A stretch of DNA of 64,000 nucleotides from an uncultured Aquimarina sp. (GTDB taxonomy: Bacteria; Bacteroidota; Bacteroidia; Flavobacteriales; Flavobacteriaceae): NCBI GenBank assembly GCA_947498775.1, contig CANMLL010000004.1:124001-188000 (forward strand), written 5' to 3'. Each line of letters starts with the position of its first letter. Position 1 is the first letter of the stretch. Under the pieces are notes generated by a model, which was given only the letters and a program-made list of their open reading frames with translations, made no database searches and was not told where the DNA came from. The position numbers were made by a program, and so were the translations under genes. This document shows, one piece after another, positions 61,571 to 64,000 of the stretch.

Positions 61571-61790
61571 TTGACCAGTCGACTTGCATACTATTTTAAG
61601 AAGACGTGATACAGGTTGTTGTGAGTTTTATGTTTAAGACGTATTAGATTTTGATATTAGGACAGGAACTTTATAAAATAATTAGTTGACCAGTCGGCTA
61701 TATACCATGTAAAATTTTTGAACAGAGTAAAATTAAAGTTTTTGTCATAGTTTTTTGTGATTAAATTATTAATAATTGACCGGTCGTCTA
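61571..61790. promoter_or_regulatory. Three TetR operator-like sites upstream of the MMPL operon
   Basis: Related 15-mers TTGACCAGTCGACTT (61571-61585), TTGACCAGTCGGCTA (61686-61700) and TTGACCGGTCGTCTA (61776-61790) lie in the MMPL-TetR spacer. A fourth copy lies before the TetR gene. The first is 15 bases from the MMPL ATG. The shared core GACCRGTCG is partly palindromic, as expected for TetR dimers. The adjacent TetR is the likely binder. No clear -7 element was found in this spacer for the minus strand. Confidence 0.68.
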
Positions 61791-61808
61791 TGAATATTAC
61801 AAAAAAAA

Positions 61809-62423
61809 TTATTTTAGAAGTACTGCTCTTACCATGTTTAAAAAATTGTCAATAGGATCAGGGCTTTGCATCTCTCTCATTCTCGTCATCGCTCCTATTC
61901 CTGCATTTTCAATAAAATTAACAAGTTCTGAAGCCTCGATAAAAGTATCTAATTCTCCAGAGTCTTGAGCTTCTTGTACAACTTCAATAATATAATCTCT
62001 TATTATTGTATGAATACTATTGACCGCATTTCTAATATTTTCATTGTGATCAGACATTTCTATACTAAGATTAGACGCCATACATCCCATTTTACAATCT
62101 AAATCCTCTTTTACTACATTTGATCTAAACTCATAAAAATCTAGAAGGCGTTGTTTTGGGGATAATTTTTTATTTTTTAAAATTTCGATTGCGGGACCTG
62201 AAACTGATGTAAAATACTTGTCCAAAGCTTTTACTACAAAATCTTCTTTACTATCAAAATAAAAATAAAAAGAGCCTTTAGGTACATCAGCGGCTTTTAC
62301 AATGTCATTAACACTAGTTGCATTATAACCTCGAGACCAAATAATCTCCATACCTTTTTCTAAAAGGTAATCGGCTTTGATCTCATGTTTTAAGGTTTTG
62401 GACATTTCTCCTACTTTTTTCAT
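61809..62423 (-). CDS. TetR/AcrR-family regulator of the envelope operon
   Basis: A 204-residue regulator. HTH region: YLLEKGMEIIWSRGYNATSV, NDIVKAADVPKGSFYFYFDS, KEDFVVKALDKYF, a classic TetR N terminus; the rest is the helical ligand domain with a Cys pair in DCKMGCMASNLS. I chose ATG 62423 (MKKVGEMSKTLKHEIKA); ATG 62405 is also good, with AGGAGA just upstream. A GTG at 62441 is unlikely because it lies inside an operator-like site. Its gene stands directly upstream of the MMPL operon on the same strand. Confidence 0.86.
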   Translation of the reverse strand: MKKVGEMSKTLKHEIKADYLLEKGMEIIWSRGYNATSVNDIVKAADVPKGSFYFYFDSKEDFVVKALDKYFTSVSGPAIEILKNKKLSPKQRLLDFYEFRSNVVKEDLDCKMGCMASNLSIEMSDHNENIRNAVNSIHTIIRDYIIEVVQEAQDSGELDTFIEASELVNFIENAGIGAMTRMREMQSPDPIDNFLNMVRAVLLK

Positions 62424-62433
62424 GAACAAAAAT

Positions 62434-62448
62434 ATGACCACTCGTCTA
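62434..62448. promoter_or_regulatory. Fourth copy of the MMPL-set operator, before the TetR gene
   Basis: ATGACCACTCGTCTA differs from the 61776 site at four positions and lies 10 bases upstream of the TetR ATG at 62423. The placement is consistent with autoregulation. Confidence 0.6.
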
Positions 62449-62588
62449 GTAAATCAAAATTTTAAATGTTAAAATTTTCTTAGTGATTATGTTTTTAGGT
62501 TAAATAGATTTGTGATTACTAGTTTTATGGCCTGTTTTAGCTTTGTAATACATAGTAGAAAAGATGAAGATTTATGCTTTTGTAAATT

Positions 62589-62627
62589 AAACCAATTGGT
62601 CTAATTTAATTATTTTTTATATATTTG
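62589..62627 (+). promoter_or_regulatory. Promoter overlapped by a TetR-type operator
   Basis: The palindrome core ACCAATTGGT (62591-62600, within AAACCAATTGGTCTAA) covers TTG at 62596-62598, which stands 21 bases from TATATTTG (62620-62627), an exact -7 element. The operator therefore overlies the -33 box. The ATG of the TetR gene follows the -7 element by only seven bases, implying a leaderless or nearly leaderless message. Confidence 0.7.
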
Positions 62628-62634
62628 AACCGAA

Positions 62635-63216
62635 ATGGGATATAAACATAACAAAGAAGAGATTTTAGAAACCGGATACCAGGTGTTGCGCAAGAATGGC
62701 TATCATGATGTAGGGATTAACCAAATATTGAAAGAAGCGGGTATCCCAAAGGGTTCTTTTTATAACTTTTTTGAGTCTAAAGAAGATTTTGCAAGGCAGG
62801 TGATAGAATACTATGGTTGTAACAATAGTAAATGGATAGAAACCCTTTTTGAAGAATCTGAAGAAACCCCAATTAATAAACTGAAATCATTTTACCAATT
62901 GTTGGTATCCTATAATGAACAGGATGACTATAACGGAGGCTGTTTGGTCAATACCATGAGTAATGAAATAGGGCGTAATAGTGATGTACTTGCCAAAGAG
63001 TTAAATCAACAGTTTATAGGTTGGTTAACTATTATCGAAGAGGTGGTATCAGAAGGACAAAAACTTGGTGAAATTACTACAGTGTATACGGCTCTTGAAA
63101 TCGCAGAATACCTGCACTCGGGTTTTTTTGGTACGTTTTCTAGGATGAAAGTAACTAGAAGCCGTATTTATATGGATATTTGGATCAAAATGACTTTTGA
63201 TTTTATAAAAGTTTAA
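62635..63216 (+). CDS. TetR/AcrR-family regulator, second
   Basis: A 193-residue regulator starting MGYKHNKEEILETGYQVLRK with a clear TetR HTH (GYHDVGINQILKEAGIPKGS, FYNFFESKEDFARQVIEYY) and a C-terminal ligand domain (CLVNTMSNEIGRNSDVLAKE) like that of the YxaF/AcrR group. Its own promoter carries a palindromic site and a related site lies before the next gene, so it probably represses itself and the SRPBCC gene. It is distinct in sequence and operator from the TetR at 61809. Confidence 0.88.
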   Translation: MGYKHNKEEILETGYQVLRKNGYHDVGINQILKEAGIPKGSFYNFFESKEDFARQVIEYYGCNNSKWIETLFEESEETPINKLKSFYQLLVSYNEQDDYNGGCLVNTMSNEIGRNSDVLAKELNQQFIGWLTIIEEVVSEGQKLGEITTVYTALEIAEYLHSGFFGTFSRMKVTRSRIYMDIWIKMTFDFIKV

Positions 63217-63238
63217 AAAAATTTACATTTAAAATAAG

Positions 63239-63258
63239 TAGAACGGTCTAGTTTAATT
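63239..63258 (+). promoter_or_regulatory. Second-set TetR operator before the SRPBCC gene
   Basis: TAGAACGGTCTA (63239-63250) approximates a TetR-type palindrome. Its right side, GGTCTAGTTTAATT (63245-63258), repeats the sequence GGTCTAATTTAATT at 62598-62611 with one mismatch. It lies 7 bases before the SRPBCC ATG. Confidence 0.6.
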
Positions 63259-63265
63259 AAAATTT

Positions 63266-63736
63266 ATGAAAACACTTAATGTAAAACAGTTTACCAATGC
63301 CCCAGCGCAGATCAAGGTTGATCGATTGGTAAAAGCTCCTATCGAGGTTGTATGGCAGGTGGTAGCTGATCATCAAGGCATGACACAATGGATGCCCATG
63401 ATCAAACATGTAAACCTGGTAAAACCAGACGAAAAAGGTGCTTGGGGTGAAGGGTGTGAGCGTCATTGTCAGTTTGGCGGTGATCTACTCCAGGAAAAAA
63501 TCGTGCATTGGGATCCACCCTATGGATATGCGTATAGCATTGCTGATATGCATATTGTAAAAAATCATGTGGGACATATTGAACTCATAGAAAAAATGGA
63601 TGGAACCCTGGTAACATGGACCCAATATTTCGAACCTCAAGGCAATTTTGTGAAAAAGTGGATGGCCAAAAATGTGATGTTACCACAAGTAATGAAAAAA
63701 GCACTTAAAAACCTCGAAAAGAAAACTGCTGTATAA
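63266..63736 (+). CDS. SRPBCC-family (polyketide cyclase/START-like) protein
   Basis: A 156-residue helix-grip protein: INKVDR-like opening (APAQIKVDRLVKAPIEVVWQ), VVADHQGMTQWMPMIKHVNL, GEGCERHCQFGGDLLQEKIV, HWDPPYGYAYSIADMHIVKN, IELIEKMDGTLVTWTQYFEP, and a long C-terminal helix (MLPQVMKKALKNLEKKT). Such proteins bind hydrophobic ligands in a cavity; the ligand is unknown. It lies 49 bases after the TetR gene and is followed after 15 bases by a lipoprotein gene. Confidence 0.85.
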   Translation: MKTLNVKQFTNAPAQIKVDRLVKAPIEVVWQVVADHQGMTQWMPMIKHVNLVKPDEKGAWGEGCERHCQFGGDLLQEKIVHWDPPYGYAYSIADMHIVKNHVGHIELIEKMDGTLVTWTQYFEPQGNFVKKWMAKNVMLPQVMKKALKNLEKKTAV

Positions 63737-63751
63737 ACTTTAAATCAAAAA

Positions 63752-64000
63752 ATGATGAAATCAATTCTTAAAATTTTAATAATCACCTTAATCGCTTTAG
63801 GAATACAGTCCTGTAAATCGGTTGACCTTAGAACCGATGTGGTCCTTAACAATCCCAACAGTGATGAACAAAAAGGAAAACAACTTCTTGAGAAAGCCGT
63901 AATTGCCATGGGATATGATAAGCTCCAGGAGGCAAAAGTGTATGAAACAACTACAAAATTTGACTGGAAAGGAATGTGGCTTACCATGCCCATGAATGCC
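63752..64000 (+). CDS. Lipoprotein, cut by the window end
   Basis: The first 83 residues of a predicted lipoprotein: MMKSILKILIITLIALGIQS then Cys21 (lipobox IQSC). The next part (QKGKQLLEKAVIAMGYDKLQ, EAKVYETTTKFDWKGMWL) resembles the start of LolA-like periplasmic carrier proteins, but too little is visible to assign it. Two tandem ATGs (63752, 63755) could start it. It is likely cotranscribed with the SRPBCC gene. Confidence 0.7.
   Translation, partial: MMKSILKILIITLIALGIQSCKSVDLRTDVVLNNPNSDEQKGKQLLEKAVIAMGYDKLQEAKVYETTTKFDWKGMWLTMPMNA

Noticed and set aside
56705..62441. A horizontally acquired island
   Set aside because: I saw no integrase, tRNA target, flanking direct repeats or clear change in base composition around the envelope operon.

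Overview
The window reads as chromosomal DNA of a marine-type member of the Flavobacteriaceae (Bacteroidota); an Aquimarina-like genus is a guess. It is AT-rich. Promoter -7 elements repeatedly match TAnnTTTG, the Bacteroidota consensus, rather than a proteobacterial -10. There is a type IX secretion (T9SS) C-terminal domain, an ECF sigma/FecR/STN-TonB receptor trio, and an rpsE...rplQ-carA-eno-gltA gene order. I saw no tRNA or rRNA gene, CRISPR array, insertion sequence or prophage.

Layout. 1-6.1 kb: the distal half of the ribosomal protein supercluster (rpsE, rpmD, rplO, secY, infA, rpmJ, rpsM, rpsK, rpsD, rpoA, rplQ), with three structured spacers and a strong terminator. 6.2-12.7 kb: carA, eno, gltA, two guanidino-group hydrolases (DDAH-like and CtlX-like) and an Rrf2 regulator. 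12.7-18 kb: a CpcT-like lipoprotein, an SDR/DUF2867 protein and its partner, argS and a GNAT acetyltransferase. 18-24.8 kb: a cell-surface signalling locus (TonB receptor, FecR, ECF sigma) divergent from a lipoprotein with repeated YPI motifs and a four-domain FAS1 lipoprotein. 24.8-27 kb: a repeat-rich, gene-poor stretch around a DUF6261-like gene, with an array of ~41-bp imperfect repeats carrying T-tracts. 27-31 kb: three secreted proteins ending in an M43 metalloprotease with a T9SS tail. 31-49.3 kb: housekeeping (ffh, folD, msrA, rho, truA, an MsbA-like exporter, cdaA, folP, tpiA, prmA, clpS) mixed with conserved Bacteroidota genes, including a DoxX/BT_3928-like protein fused to DUF6624. 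49.8-51.1 kb: an M57 HEIGH-type metalloprotease and a small secreted protein. 51.3-56.4 kb: a TetR-ABC-HlyD-TolC export operon. 56.7-64 kb: an envelope operon (MMPL/RND pump, LolA-like protein, small membrane protein, beta-barrel protein) under one TetR regulator, next to a second TetR gene followed by an SRPBCC protein and a truncated lipoprotein.

Most unusual: the ABC protein at 52009-53676 keeps Walker A and the Q-loop but has lost the signature motif, the Walker B Asp/Glu and the H-loop His, so it should not hydrolyse ATP normally although it sits in an intact tripartite export operon. Next come the ~41-bp array upstream of the DUF6261-like gene, and two distinct sets of TetR operator-like sites that can be read directly in the 61.5-63.3 kb region. 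Family assignments come from recognising motifs by eye; no database search was possible.
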